Origin: Ramlibacter alkalitolerans
Lineage (GTDB): Bacteria; Pseudomonadota; Gammaproteobacteria; Burkholderiales; Burkholderiaceae_C
Assembly: GCF_016722765.1 (NCBI RefSeq)
Contig: NZ_JAEQND010000004.1
Coordinates: 248,001 to 312,000 of the forward strand
Direction: 5' to 3'
Length of the DNA: 64,000 bases
A model generated the notes under the pieces. The model saw nothing but the letters and a program-made list of their open reading frames with translations. It was not told the origin of the DNA and did no database searches. Positions 7,525-16,817 of the stretch are shown here, piece by piece. The first letter of the stretch is position 1. Each line of letters starts with the position of its first letter. The position numbers and the translations under genes are program-made.

Positions 7525-8949
7525 TCAGCGGTCCGCGCTGCGAATGCGCGCCGCCAGGCGCCCGATCGTGCGCAGCGCCGGCTCGAGCTGCTCGGGTGAG
7601 GGGTGCCCGTAGTTCAGGCGCACATGGTGGCGAAAGCGCTGGTCGGCGGAGAAGATGTGGCCGGGCGCCAGGCTGATGTTCTGCGACAGCGCCAGGCGGT
7701 GCAGCTGCAGCGCATCGACATCCTCCGGCAGTTCGAGCCAGAGGAAATAGCCGCCCTCCGGCTGCGTCACGCGCGTGCCCGACGGCAGGTGCTTCGCCAC
7801 CAGCCGCACCGCTTTCTGCTGCTGCGCCGCCAGCGTGCCGCGCAGGCCCCGCAGGTGCTTGTCGAAGGCGCCGTGCTGCAGGAAATGCAGCACGGCCACC
7901 TGCGACGGAACGGCCACCGAGAGCGTGCTCGAGAGCTTCAGCCGTTCGACCTGGGCGGCGAAGCGTCCGGCGGCGGCCCAGCCGATGCGGTAGCCCGGCG
8001 CGAGGCTCTTGGAGAACGAGCTGCAGTGCAGCACCCAGCCCTCGCGATCGAAGGACTTGGCCGGCAAGGGCCGGCGCATGCCGAAATAGAGCTCGGAATA
8101 GACGTCGTCCTCGATCAGCGGGACGCGCTGCCGGGTGAGCAGTTCCACCATCGCCTTCTTCTGCTCCTGCGCCATCGATGCGCCCATGGGATTCTGGAAG
8201 GTCGGCATGAACCAGCAGGCCTTGACGTCATGCTGCTGCAGCACCGCGGCCAGCGCCTCGACCTGCACGCCATGGCGCGGGTGCGTCGCGACCTCCACCG
8301 CCTTGAGCTGCAGCCGCTCCAGCGCCTGCAGGCAGCCGTAGAAGGCGGGCGCCTCGATCGCCACCACGTCGCCGGGCCGGGTCACGGCCTGCAGGCACAG
8401 GTTCAGCGCCTCCATGGCGCCGCTGGTCACGACGATCTCCTCGGCGCTGGCCAGCGTGCCGGTGGACACGTAGCGCAATGCGATCTGCCGCCGCAACTCC
8501 TGGTTGCCGGGCGAGAGGTTCTCGAGCACTTCCTGCGCCTGCAGCTTGCGCATCGCGGCGCCCATGCCGCGCGCCAGCCGGTCGAGGGGAAACAGCGCCG
8601 GATTGGGAAAGGCCGAACCGAGGGGGATCACGTCGCGCTGGCGCACCGAGCCGAGCACGCCCAGCACCAGGTCGTTCACCGCGACTTCGCGCAGCCCGGA
8701 GGTGGGCTGCGTCAGCAGCGGTTCCTGGCCGCGCGGCGTGATCCGCTGCGCGACGAAGTACCCGGCGCGGGGGCGCGCCTCCACCGCGCCGCGCGACTCC
8801 AGGAGGTAGTAGGCCTCGAACACCGTGGAGGGGCTCACGCCGCGGCTGGCCACCGACTCCCGCACCGAAGGCAGGCGGTCCCCGGCGCGCAAGGTGCCGG
8901 CGGCGATCATCGTCTCGATGTCCTGCGCCAGTCGTTCGTACTTCTTCAT
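7525..8949 (-). CDS. MocR-family GntR/aminotransferase-like transcriptional regulator
   Basis: 474 residues: a GntR winged helix at residues 1-70 (GDRLPSVRESVASRGVSPST), then a fold type I aminotransferase domain from about residue 105. The PLP-binding lysine lies in SSFSKSLAPGYRIGW. Such regulators use PLP or its adducts as effector. An upstream in-frame start at 8979 would add ten residues; the ATG at 8949 begins with the normal KKYERLAQDIE helix and is preferred. It is divergent from the cytochrome gene at 9107, with a 157-bp gap, but a regulatory link is not demonstrated. Confidence 0.9.
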   Translation of the reverse strand: MKKYERLAQDIETMIAAGTLRAGDRLPSVRESVASRGVSPSTVFEAYYLLESRGAVEARPRAGYFVAQRITPRGQEPLLTQPTSGLREVAVNDLVLGVLGSVRQRDVIPLGSAFPNPALFPLDRLARGMGAAMRKLQAQEVLENLSPGNQELRRQIALRYVSTGTLASAEEIVVTSGAMEALNLCLQAVTRPGDVVAIEAPAFYGCLQALERLQLKAVEVATHPRHGVQVEALAAVLQQHDVKACWFMPTFQNPMGASMAQEQKKAMVELLTRQRVPLIEDDVYSELYFGMRRPLPAKSFDREGWVLHCSSFSKSLAPGYRIGWAAAGRFAAQVERLKLSSTLSVAVPSQVAVLHFLQHGAFDKHLRGLRGTLAAQQQKAVRLVAKHLPSGTRVTQPEGGYFLWLELPEDVDALQLHRLALSQNISLAPGHIFSADQRFRHHVRLNYGHPSPEQLEPALRTIGRLAARIRSADR

Positions 8950-9106
8950 CGCACCTGTCTGATATGGCCGGGCGAGCATTTTCCGCCTCTGAGCTGTTCG
9001 GGCCGCTCCACCCGCGAATCCCCTGCGAAACCCGTCTGCTACGGTCTTTTCTTCGGCATCTGTGTCTTACCGCCGGGACGCCGCGGGGGGACACTGTGGG
9101 TCCACC

Positions 9107-9817
9107 ATGAAAGTCCTCCCGTCCTCCCTGCATCGCGTCGTGCCGGCACTGGCGGCCGCTCTGCTGGCGAGCGCCAGCGCCGTGGCCGCCCCGCCGCCCG
9201 ACACCATGGCGCAGCGCATGCAGGCCTGCGTTGCCTGCCACGGCAAGGAAGGCCGCGCCACCAACTCCGGCTTCTTCCCGCGCATCGCCGGCAAGCCGGC
9301 CGGCTACCTCTACAACCAGCTCGTGAACTTCCGCGAGGGCCGGCGGCGCAACGGGACCATGGCCTACCTGCTGGACCAGATGTCGGATGCCTACCTGCGC
9401 GAGATCGCCGACCACTTCTCCGCGCTCGAACTGCCTTACCCGCCGCCGCAGACGACGCATGCGCCCGCCGCGCTGCTGGCACGCGGCGAGCAACTGGTGC
9501 GGCAGGGCGATGCGGCGCTGGGGATTCCCGCGTGCGCGCAGTGCCACGGCCAGGCGATGACCGGGATCGCACCTGCCACCCCCGGACTGCTCGGCCTGCC
9601 GCGCGACTACATCCTGGCGCAGTTCGGCGCCTGGCGCACCGGCGAGCGCCGCGCAGCCGCCCCCGACTGCATGGCGCAAGTCGCAAAGCGCCTGTCGGCG
9701 CAGGACGTCACGGCCATGGCGACCTGGCTGTCCGCGCAGCCGGTGAATGCCGGCCCCGCGCCGGCCGCCAGCGCCGCTGCGAACCTGCCCCTCGAGTGCG
9801 GGAGTGCTGCGCGATGA
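9107..9817 (+). CDS. Diheme c-type cytochrome (cytochrome c4-like)
   Basis: 236-residue periplasmic protein. A signal peptide ends near residue 27 (ASAVAA), and two CxxCH heme motifs follow: CVACH near residue 43 and CAQCH near residue 145. They are spaced like the two lobes of cytochrome c4. The start at 9107 is chosen because the signal peptide begins there. It overlaps the next gene by ATGA at 9814. It probably shuttles electrons from a periplasmic dehydrogenase to terminal oxidases, but no dehydrogenase subunit is encoded nearby. Confidence 0.9.
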   Translation: MKVLPSSLHRVVPALAAALLASASAVAAPPPDTMAQRMQACVACHGKEGRATNSGFFPRIAGKPAGYLYNQLVNFREGRRRNGTMAYLLDQMSDAYLREIADHFSALELPYPPPQTTHAPAALLARGEQLVRQGDAALGIPACAQCHGQAMTGIAPATPGLLGLPRDYILAQFGAWRTGERRAAAPDCMAQVAKRLSAQDVTAMATWLSAQPVNAGPAPAASAAANLPLECGSAAR

Positions 9818-11091
9818 CAGCCTTGCGATCGCGCCCGGCACGCGTCGCCGCCATCGTGCTGTCGCTCGTCCTCGGCCTGGCCGCGGCAGTGGCCTGGCTC
9901 AACGTGCGCGGCGAAGAGGACCCGTCGGCTGCCGCGGCTGCCCGCGCCCCGACACCGGAGCTGCTGGCGCGCGGCGCCTATCTGGCGCGGGCCGGCAACT
10001 GCGCCGCCTGCCACACCGACCGGGGCGGCGCCGCCTATGCCGGCGGCAAGGGCATCGCCACGCCCTTCGGCACGGTGTACGCGGGCAACCTCACGCCCGA
10101 CCGCGAAACCGGCATCGGCGCCTGGAGCGCCGCCGACTTCTGGCGCGCCCTGCACCACGGCCGCTCGCGCGACGGCCGCCTGCTCTACCCCGCCTTTCCG
10201 TACCCCGACTACACGCTGGTCACGCGCGAGGACTCGGACGCGCTGTACGCTTTCCTGCGCAGCCAGGCTCCCGTGCGGCAGGCGACGCGCGCGCACGACC
10301 TGCGTTTCCCGTACAACACGCAGGCCGCGCTGGCGGTCTGGCGGGCGCTGTTCTTTTCGCCGGCGACTTTCCATCCTGAAGCGGCGAAGTCGGCCGAGTG
10401 GAATCGCGGCGCCTACCTGGTGCGCGGCCTCGGACATTGCCAGGCCTGCCACGCACCCCGCAACGCCTTCGGCGCGACGCAGGAAGACCGCGAACTCGGT
10501 GGCGGCCTGATCCCGCTGCAGAACTGGTATGCACCCTCCCTCGCCGCGCCCGGCGAGGCCGGCGTGCAGGGCTGGAGCGGGGAAGAAATCGTCCGCCTGC
10601 TGAAGGACGGCACCAGCGCGCGCGGCGCGACCGTCGGGCCGATGGCCGAAGTGGTGTTCGGCAGCACGCAGCACCTGGAGGACAAGGACCTGTGGGCGAT
10701 CGCCAGCTTCCTGCGCGAACTGCCGCAGCAGGCGCCGCCAGCGCGCGCCAGCGAGCCCGCCTCGCGTGACGTCCTCGCGCTCGGCGAGAAGATCTACCAG
10801 GATCGCTGCGCCGAATGCCACGGCGCGCAGGGCGAGGGGCGCGGCAGCGCCTACCCCGCCCTGGCCGGCCACCGCACCGTCACCATGGGCAGCAGCGCGA
10901 ACCTGGTGAAGGTGATCCTGGGCGGCGGCTTCCCGCCCACCACGGGCGGCAATCCGCGACCCTACGGGATGCCGCCCTTCGGCCAGAGCCTGAACGATGA
11001 CGAGGTTGCCGCCGTGGCCTCGTTCGTCCGCGGGGCCTGGGGCAATCCGGCCTCCCGGGTCACCGCGCTGGATGTCCAGCGGCTACGTTGA
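9814..11091 (+). CDS. Membrane-anchored triheme c-type cytochrome (AdhB-like)
   Basis: 425 residues. One N-terminal membrane segment at about residues 9-30 anchors three cytochrome c domains with motifs CAACH, CQACH and CAECH. This arrangement is that of the cytochrome subunit of membrane alcohol, aldehyde or gluconate dehydrogenases. The flavin or quinoprotein catalytic subunit usually next to it is missing here; instead it is coupled to a diheme cytochrome. It would accept electrons in the periplasm and pass them to quinone or to an oxidase. Its last codons overlap the ribosome-binding site of the following small gene. Confidence 0.9.
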   Translation: MTALRSRPARVAAIVLSLVLGLAAAVAWLNVRGEEDPSAAAAARAPTPELLARGAYLARAGNCAACHTDRGGAAYAGGKGIATPFGTVYAGNLTPDRETGIGAWSAADFWRALHHGRSRDGRLLYPAFPYPDYTLVTREDSDALYAFLRSQAPVRQATRAHDLRFPYNTQAALAVWRALFFSPATFHPEAAKSAEWNRGAYLVRGLGHCQACHAPRNAFGATQEDRELGGGLIPLQNWYAPSLAAPGEAGVQGWSGEEIVRLLKDGTSARGATVGPMAEVVFGSTQHLEDKDLWAIASFLRELPQQAPPARASEPASRDVLALGEKIYQDRCAECHGAQGEGRGSAYPALAGHRTVTMGSSANLVKVILGGGFPPTTGGNPRPYGMPPFGQSLNDDEVAAVASFVRGAWGNPASRVTALDVQRLR

Positions 11092-11102
11092 GGAGCTTTT
11101 CC

Positions 11103-11288
11103 GTGAACCTCGTTCGCCAGATCCAGACCGTGCTCTGGAGCTTCATCGGCCTCGGCCGCCGCCAGGACATGGCCACCATCCACGAACGCGGCAGCCCCCT
11201 GGTGCTGATCCTCGTCGCCTTCGTGCTGGTGCTGATGTTCCTCGGCAGCCTGGCGCTCATCGCCCACTCCGTCGTCAAGGCGGCGTAA
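11103..11288 (+). CDS. DUF2970 small membrane protein
   Basis: 61 residues from a GTG at 11103, preceded by gaggag at 11090-11095, immediately at the stop codon of the cytochrome gene. An amphipathic start NLVRQIQTVLWSFIGLGRR is typical of DUF2970, and a single transmembrane helix occupies about residues 34-56. A longer version starting from TTG at 11088 is possible but would bury the ribosome-binding site. The function is unknown; in this family the genes are often beside respiratory genes. Confidence 0.75.
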   Translation: MNLVRQIQTVLWSFIGLGRRQDMATIHERGSPLVLILVAFVLVLMFLGSLALIAHSVVKAA

Positions 11289-11289
11289 C

Positions 11290-12255
11290 GTGGGCGAGGG
11301 AGCACCGCTGAAGGCGAGAGACCTCGCGGCCATCCTGCTGGTGATCGGCGTGTGGGGCATCAACTTCGTCGTGATGAAGGTCGGCCTCGCGAGCTTCACG
11401 CCGTTCCAGCTGGGTGTGGGCCGCTTCCTGTTCGCCTTCCTGCCGCTCGCGCTGGTGCTGCGCCCGCCGTCGACCCGCGCGCGCTGGGTTTTCGCCTTCG
11501 GCCTCACGCAGGGAATCGGCCAGTTCGGCTTCCTCTTCCTCGCGCTGCAGGTCGGCATGACGGCAGCGCTCGCATCGGTGCTGCTGCAGACGCAGGTGTT
11601 CTTCAGCGCCTTCCTCGGCGCCTCGCTGCTGCGCGAGCGCATCGGCACCGGCCTGAAGATCGGCATGCTGTTCGCCGGCGCCGGGCTGGCCTGCTTTGCC
11701 GCGCAGGTGTGGCAGGCACCCGCCAACGGGCCGGTCACCGGCGCGGGACTGGCGCTGACGCTCGTGGCCGCGGTCCTGTGGTCGGTCTCGAACATCGTCG
11801 TGCGCAAGGCGCGGCAGGAGGCCACGGCCTTCGCTCCGCTGTCCTTCGTGGTGTGGAGCAGCGGCGTCTCGGTGCTTCCCTTCGCCGCACTGAGCTGGTT
11901 ATTCGATCCGCCCGGCGCCTCGGCGAAGTGGTCGCAGGCGCCGTGGCAGGGCTGGGCCGCGATCGCGTTCCTCGGCTGGGCCGCATCGGACCTGGGCTAC
12001 AGCCTCTGGACCGGCCTGCTCAAGCGCTTTCCCGCCAGCCGGGTCGCACCCTTCAGCCTGGGCGTTCCCGTGATCGGACTGCTCGCGGGCATCGCCTTGC
12101 TGCACGAACCGGTGGCACCGTTGCAGTGGTTCGGCGCGCTGTTCGTGCTGGCGGCGCTGGCCAGCGTGATGCTCGCGGGCGGCGCCGCGGCCCTTGCAGC
12201 CTGGCTCTTTTCCGCCGCTGCCAGGCAGCGTGGCAAGGCGCCTGCGGGAAAGTGA
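11290..12255 (+). CDS. EamA-family drug/metabolite exporter
   Basis: 321 residues from a GTG at 11290, 1 bp after the stop of the DUF2970 gene. Ten hydrophobic helices fall in two EamA repeats of five. The start AAILLVIGVWGINFVVMKVG is characteristic of the family, which includes the cysteine/O-acetylserine exporter EamA. It is an inner-membrane transporter, probably exporting an amino acid-like or metabolite substrate that cannot be named. It ends facing the minus-strand catabolic operon that terminates at 12354. Confidence 0.88.
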   Translation: MGEGAPLKARDLAAILLVIGVWGINFVVMKVGLASFTPFQLGVGRFLFAFLPLALVLRPPSTRARWVFAFGLTQGIGQFGFLFLALQVGMTAALASVLLQTQVFFSAFLGASLLRERIGTGLKIGMLFAGAGLACFAAQVWQAPANGPVTGAGLALTLVAAVLWSVSNIVVRKARQEATAFAPLSFVVWSSGVSVLPFAALSWLFDPPGASAKWSQAPWQGWAAIAFLGWAASDLGYSLWTGLLKRFPASRVAPFSLGVPVIGLLAGIALLHEPVAPLQWFGALFVLAALASVMLAGGAAALAAWLFSAAARQRGKAPAGK

Positions 12256-12353
12256 CCCTGAGCGGCGGCCTGGCGGAAGGGTTCGAGGTGCTGCCGCAAA
12301 CCGCGGCGGCGTCGCCGCTCGCCGGCATCAGGCCGGCGGCCCCGGCAGCCCCT

Positions 12354-13313
12354 TCACTCCGGCTTGATGTTGGCCGTGCGGGCCACGCGGTTCCACTTCG
12401 CGATGTCGGCGGCGATGAAGCGGGCGAACTCCTCGCGGCTGCCCTCCGCCGGATTGAAGCTGAGCGCGTGCAGCTTGTCGCGCATTTCGGCGCTCGCCAT
12501 GATGCGGCGCAGTTCCGCGTTCAGCCGGTCGAGGATCGCCGGCGGCGTCCGGGCCGGCGCAGCAAGGCCGATCCAGCCGATCGCCTCGAATCCGGGCAGG
12601 CCCTGCTCCGCGATCGTGGGCACGCCCGGCAGGTACGGCGAACGCTGCGCCGAGCCCACGCCCAGCACCTTGAGCTTGCCGGCCTTGATCTGGGGCAGCA
12701 CCGCCGGCAGCGCATCGAACATGACCTGGATGTCGCCGCTGATCACCTGCGGCTGCGCCTCCGCCGTGCCCTTGAAGGGCACATGGACCATCGACACGCC
12801 GGCCTGCGCCAGGAACGCCTCGGTCGTGAGGTGCGAGGTCGAGCCGGCGCCGGCCGAGGCGTAGTTCATGGGCGACTTGCGCGCCGCCGCCAGGAACTGC
12901 TGCAGGTTGTTCCACGGCGCGTGGGCCGCCGTGACCAGGGTCTGCGTGACCGTGCCCAGGTTGCTGATCGGGGCGAAGTCTTCCACCGGCCGGTACTGCA
13001 GCTTGGCATAGATCGCCGGCGCGACCGCGAAGCCTCCGCTGGTGGCCATCACGAGCGTGTAGCCGTCGGCCGGGGCCTTGGCGGCGACGTCGGTGCCCAG
13101 GCGGGTGCCGGCACCGGGCTTGTTGTCGATCACGAAGGGCTGGCCCAGTGCGCGTGCGAGCTGGTCGCCCACCAGCCTGGCCAGGATGTCGGTCGACTGG
13201 CCGGCGGCAATCGGCACGATCACCTTCACCGGGCGTGCAGGGTAGTCGGATTGGGCGCGCGCGGCCCAGGGCAGGCTGGCGGCGGCGCAGAAGAGGCGGC
13301 GATTCAGGGCCAT
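12354..13313 (-). CDS. Bug-family periplasmic receptor 2
   Basis: 319 residues. The signal peptide ends near residue 21 (AARAQ), followed by YPARPVKVIVPIAAGQSTD and VIDNKPGAGT, as in Bug receptors. It is the last gene of the minus-strand operon running from 18990, 34 bp after the amidohydrolase stop. The operon carries three different Bug receptors, so several related ligands, or ligand plus signal, may be captured. No TctAB membrane subunits accompany it. Confidence 0.92.
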   Translation of the reverse strand: MALNRRLFCAAASLPWAARAQSDYPARPVKVIVPIAAGQSTDILARLVGDQLARALGQPFVIDNKPGAGTRLGTDVAAKAPADGYTLVMATSGGFAVAPAIYAKLQYRPVEDFAPISNLGTVTQTLVTAAHAPWNNLQQFLAAARKSPMNYASAGAGSTSHLTTEAFLAQAGVSMVHVPFKGTAEAQPQVISGDIQVMFDALPAVLPQIKAGKLKVLGVGSAQRSPYLPGVPTIAEQGLPGFEAIGWIGLAAPARTPPAILDRLNAELRRIMASAEMRDKLHALSFNPAEGSREEFARFIAADIAKWNRVARTANIKPE

Positions 13314-13347
13314 GTTCTTTGGTGAGGGAGAGTGTGTGTGTTCGGGC

Positions 13348-14211
13348 TCAGGGCTGCGCCGGCGCGAAGCCGTAGAGCGCCGCGGGGTTGTCGACCAGGA
13401 TCCGCTGCCGCAACTGCGCGTCGGGCACCCAGGCAGCGAGCAGGTCGCACAGGCCCAGCGTGTCGGGCGGGTGCGCCTGCTCCGTCGCGTGCGGCCAGTC
13501 GCTGCCCCAGACCAGGCGATCCGGCGCGGCGGCCACCCAGGCCTGCGCGACGGCCACCGTGTCGGCGAAGCCCGGGCCTCCTTCGAGCGTGTTCAGGTAC
13601 GGGCCACTGAGCTTGAGCCAGGCGCGGCCGTCCTGCAGCATGCCGCGCACGAAGTCGAACGCGGGGTGGGCCAGCCCCACGCGCCCGGGCGGCAGCCGCG
13701 CCAGGTGGTCGAACACCACCGGGCACGGCAGCCGGCCGATCGCGCGGGCGTGCCCGGCGATCTGGTCGGCCTGCAAATGCAGCTGCAGGTGCCAGCCGAA
13801 GGGGTGGATGCGCGCCGCCAGCGGCTCCAGCATCTCGATGCGCGTAGGCGCACCGGCAGCGGCGTGCAGGGTCATGCGCACGCCGCGGATGCCGCCGGCG
13901 TGCAGCGCTTCCAGCGTGGCCTCGTCGACGTCCGGCTGCACCACCGCGATGCCGCGGGTGTCGGCCGCCCCGAGTTGCGCGATGGCGTCGAGCGTGCAGC
14001 GGTTGTCGCTGCCGTAGACCCGCGGCTGCACCACGACCGCGCGCGTGGTGCCCATGCGCTCCTGCAGCGCCCGGTAGTCGGCCGCGGTGGCCCGCTGCGG
14101 CGTGGCGGTCAGCATGGGGCCGGCCAGCTCCGGGAAGCGCGGGTCGAAGACGTGCAGGTGCGCGTCGCAGGCCCCCGGGGGCATCGCCGGCATGCTTGCG
14201 TGCGCGTTCAT
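13348..14211 (-). CDS. TIM-barrel amidohydrolase-family hydrolase
   Basis: 287 residues of the amidohydrolase 2 family, which includes 2-pyrone-4,6-dicarboxylate hydrolase. The metal-binding HxH is in CDAHLHVFDPRFP near the N-terminus, a middle histidine lies in LQLHLQADQ, and the terminal aspartate is in VWGSDWPHA. It is cytoplasmic. The ATG at 14211 overlaps the stop of the upstream Bug gene (ATGA). In context it probably opens a lactone or cyclic intermediate of the pathway encoded by this operon; the exact substrate is unknown. Confidence 0.87.
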   Translation of the reverse strand: MNAHASMPAMPPGACDAHLHVFDPRFPELAGPMLTATPQRATAADYRALQERMGTTRAVVVQPRVYGSDNRCTLDAIAQLGAADTRGIAVVQPDVDEATLEALHAGGIRGVRMTLHAAAGAPTRIEMLEPLAARIHPFGWHLQLHLQADQIAGHARAIGRLPCPVVFDHLARLPPGRVGLAHPAFDFVRGMLQDGRAWLKLSGPYLNTLEGGPGFADTVAVAQAWVAAAPDRLVWGSDWPHATEQAHPPDTLGLCDLLAAWVPDAQLRQRILVDNPAALYGFAPAQP

Positions 14212-15191
14212 TCCGCCTGGATGCCGGCGCTGCGGGCGATGTCCTGCCAGTAGGGGATCGCGCGCCGCACTTCGGCCGCGAAGTCCGCCGCACCGAGCTG
14301 CGCCGGCTCGGCACCTTCGCGCAGGAAGAACTCGCGCATCTCCGGCGTCTGCACGATGCGGTTGACGGCGGCATTGAGCTTCTGCACCACGGCGTCGGGC
14401 GTGCCGCCGGGCGCCAGCAAGCCCCACCAGATCGAGAACTCGAAGCCGGGCGCGGCATCGGCCATCGGCGGCAGCCCGGGCGCCGCGACGGAGGGCTTCA
14501 GGCTGGTGACCGCGATCGCGCGTGCCTTGCCCGAGCGCAGCGCCGGCTGCAGCGAGGGACCGCTGGCGATCAGCAGGTCCACCGTTCCGGCCATCAGGTC
14601 GGTGGTGGCCGGCGCCATGCCGCGGTACGGGATGTGCGTGAGGAAGATCTGCGCCTTGTTCTTCAGCAGTTCGGTGGCGAACTGGTTGGTGCTGCCGGGG
14701 CCGGAGGACGCGTAGTTGATCTTGCCCGGCTGCTTGCGCGCCAGCGCCACCAGGTCGGCCGGGGTGTTCACCGGCAGGTCGGCGCGCACGGCGACCACGA
14801 AGGGGCCGCGCGCCATCATCGCCACCGGCGTCAGGTTCTTCATCGGATCGAAGGGCAGCCGGGGCTGCACCGCCGCATTGGTGACGAAGCTGGAGGACAC
14901 CGCACCCAGCGTGTAGCCGTCGGGCGCAGCCTTGGCCACGATGCTGGTGCCCAGCGTGCCGCCGGCACCGGGCTTGTTGTCGATCACCACCGGCTGCCCC
15001 AGCGCCTCGGACAGGCGCTTGCCGATCGCGCGGGCGAACACGTCGTTCGAGCCGCCCGGGGGATAGGGCACCACGATCGTGATCGGGCGGGAAGGATAGG
15101 ACTCCTGGGCCAGGGCCGGGCCGGCGGCAGCGAAGGCCGCCGCGCCCACGGCAGCGGCCACGAGGCGCCGGCGGGAAAGAGAGAGGTGCAT
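14208..15191 (-). CDS. Bug-family periplasmic receptor 3
   Basis: 327 residues. A twin-arginine-like or Sec signal (LSRRRLVAAAVGAAAFAAAG) is cut after ALAQ, then ESYPSRPITIVVPYPPGGSND opens the mature receptor and VIDNKPGAGGTLG forms the first ligand loop. It sits between the lyase and amidohydrolase genes of the operon and overlaps the latter by ATGA. The ligand is probably a carboxylate imported for the same pathway. Confidence 0.92.
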   Translation of the reverse strand: MHLSLSRRRLVAAAVGAAAFAAAGPALAQESYPSRPITIVVPYPPGGSNDVFARAIGKRLSEALGQPVVIDNKPGAGGTLGTSIVAKAAPDGYTLGAVSSSFVTNAAVQPRLPFDPMKNLTPVAMMARGPFVVAVRADLPVNTPADLVALARKQPGKINYASSGPGSTNQFATELLKNKAQIFLTHIPYRGMAPATTDLMAGTVDLLIASGPSLQPALRSGKARAIAVTSLKPSVAAPGLPPMADAAPGFEFSIWWGLLAPGGTPDAVVQKLNAAVNRIVQTPEMREFFLREGAEPAQLGAADFAAEVRRAIPYWQDIARSAGIQAE

Positions 15192-15230
15192 GGTGTCTCC
15201 TGTGCGTGTTCGTGGAAGGTGCGGACCGGC

Positions 15231-16100
15231 TCAGTCCGGCAGCAGGCCCAGGCGGCGCGCCAGCGCCACCAGGTGTTCCGCGCGCGTGATGAACGGGCCG
15301 TCGACCAGCTTGCCGTCGACGGTGAAGGCCCCCACGCCGCGCGCCAGAGCGTCGCGGGCCGCCTCGACCACGCGCAGCGCATGCGCGATCTCTTCCTGGC
15401 TGGGCCGGAACACATCGTTCGCCAGGGCGATCTGCGTCGGATGGATGCAGCTCTTGCCGGCAAATCCCATCTGCTGCGCCGTCTTCGCCTCGCGCACGAA
15501 GCCGTCGGGATTGCGGATGTCCACGTAGGCGCCGTCGTAGGCGGCGATGCCGGCCTCGCCGGCGGCCAGCCGCACCGCGAAGCGCACGGCCTGGCTGGCG
15601 AACGGTTCGCCCATCGGGATGCCCAGCGGCGAAAAGAGATCGCCGAAGCCGATCTGCAGGCCCATGACGCGCGGGTGTGCCGTCGCGATCTCCGCCGCCA
15701 GCCGCAGCCCCCGTGCCGACTCGATGTTGGCCAGGATGCCGATACGGGCAGACAGGCTGCGGCGCTGCTCGATGCGCTCCAGCGCGCTGACGGCATCGCG
15801 GACCGTGGCCGCGCTTTCCACCATCGGCAGGTTGAGCACATCCACCGCCTCGCAGGCGATCGCCTCGAGATCCGCCGCGAAGTGCGAGGTCTCCACCGCA
15901 TTCACGCGCACCACCACCAGCTTGCCGTGCATGGCGGCGCGCCCGCCCTGGAACAGCTTGACGAGTTCGGTGCGCGCCGCCGGCTTGGCGCCCTCTTCCA
16001 CCGCGTCCTCGAGGTCGAACGACACGGCGTCGGCGGCGCCGGCGAGGGCCTTGGCGAACAGCTCCGGACGCGAGGCGGGAACGAACAGCTTGCTACGCAT
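15231..16100 (-). CDS. CitE-like CoA ester lyase (HpcH/HpaI family)
   Basis: 289 residues, TIM barrel. It begins MRSKLFVPASRPELFAKAL; the metal-binding acidic cluster is in DAVSFDLEDAVEEGAKPAAR and the conserved GKSCIHPTQI lies near residue 225. Relatives cleave malyl-CoA, citramalyl-CoA or citryl-CoA type substrates. With the CoA transferase two genes upstream this suggests activation of a dicarboxylic acid to a CoA ester followed by aldol cleavage. The first 8 bp overlap the end of the isochorismatase-family gene. Confidence 0.88.
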   Translation of the reverse strand: MRSKLFVPASRPELFAKALAGAADAVSFDLEDAVEEGAKPAARTELVKLFQGGRAAMHGKLVVVRVNAVETSHFAADLEAIACEAVDVLNLPMVESAATVRDAVSALERIEQRRSLSARIGILANIESARGLRLAAEIATAHPRVMGLQIGFGDLFSPLGIPMGEPFASQAVRFAVRLAAGEAGIAAYDGAYVDIRNPDGFVREAKTAQQMGFAGKSCIHPTQIALANDVFRPSQEEIAHALRVVEAARDALARGVGAFTVDGKLVDGPFITRAEHLVALARRLGLLPD

Positions 16101-16800
16101 GGTCCGTCCCCCCGGCGTGGCCGCCGATGCCTTGCAGGTACGCAGTGACTTCGGCGGCGTCGACCACGTCCGCGAACTGGCGGTCCATGTCGAACAGCGA
16201 GATGGCGTGCGACACCGGGATGCGGTCGAACACCGCCTGCTGCGGCACGATCACGCGAAAATTCCACGAGGAAGCATCGAACACGGTGGCGCGGATGCAG
16301 TTGCTGGTGGCGCCGCCCACCACGATCACCGTGTCGACCTTGCGATCGACCAGGTAGCCCAGGAGCGGCGTGCCGTGGAAGCCGCTCGGCTTCTTCTTGA
16401 CGAACACCAGGTCGCGCGGCCCGGGCTCCAGTTGCGGCACCAGTTCCGCGCCGCGTGTGCCGGCCAGGCACCAGTTCGGGCTCTCCAGCAGCGCACGCTT
16501 GCGGCCATAGACACCGATGTCCGAGCCGTCGCGTTCCAGCTCGAAGCGGGTGAAGAAGCACGGCACGCCGCTGGCCTGCGCGGCACCCACGACGGCGGCG
16601 ATCTGCCCCACGGCGGCGCGCCCCACGTCGCCGCAGCTGGAGGGCCACTCGGCATCGGCGCCCTCTTCGCCCACCATGTAGCGCTGCGCGTCGATCACCA
16701 CGACGGCGGGACGCGCTCCGAAGCCCATGCGGGTTCCGAAGCGGCCGCGGGCCAGCACCGCGCGGTCCGCGTCGTCGAGATAAGACTCCCACGGCTTCAT
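16093..16800 (-). CDS. Isochorismatase-family cysteine hydrolase
   Basis: 235 residues. The catalytic triad of this family is visible: Asp in AVVVIDAQRY, Lys in VFVKKKPSGFHG and Cys in GGATSNCIRATVFDA. Members hydrolyse amides such as N-carbamoylsarcosine, maleamate, ureidoacrylate or biuret. The ATG at 16800 has a good ribosome-binding site (gggagg, 7 nt spacing) and is preferred to the ATG at 16821, which overlaps the CoA transferase end. In this operon it may remove an amide nitrogen from the substrate before CoA activation. Confidence 0.87.
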   Translation of the reverse strand: MKPWESYLDDADRAVLARGRFGTRMGFGARPAVVVIDAQRYMVGEEGADAEWPSSCGDVGRAAVGQIAAVVGAAQASGVPCFFTRFELERDGSDIGVYGRKRALLESPNWCLAGTRGAELVPQLEPGPRDLVFVKKKPSGFHGTPLLGYLVDRKVDTVIVVGGATSNCIRATVFDASSWNFRVIVPQQAVFDRIPVSHAISLFDMDRQFADVVDAAEVTAYLQGIGGHAGGTDHA

Positions 16801-16817
16801 GCCGTTTCCTCCCTGCT

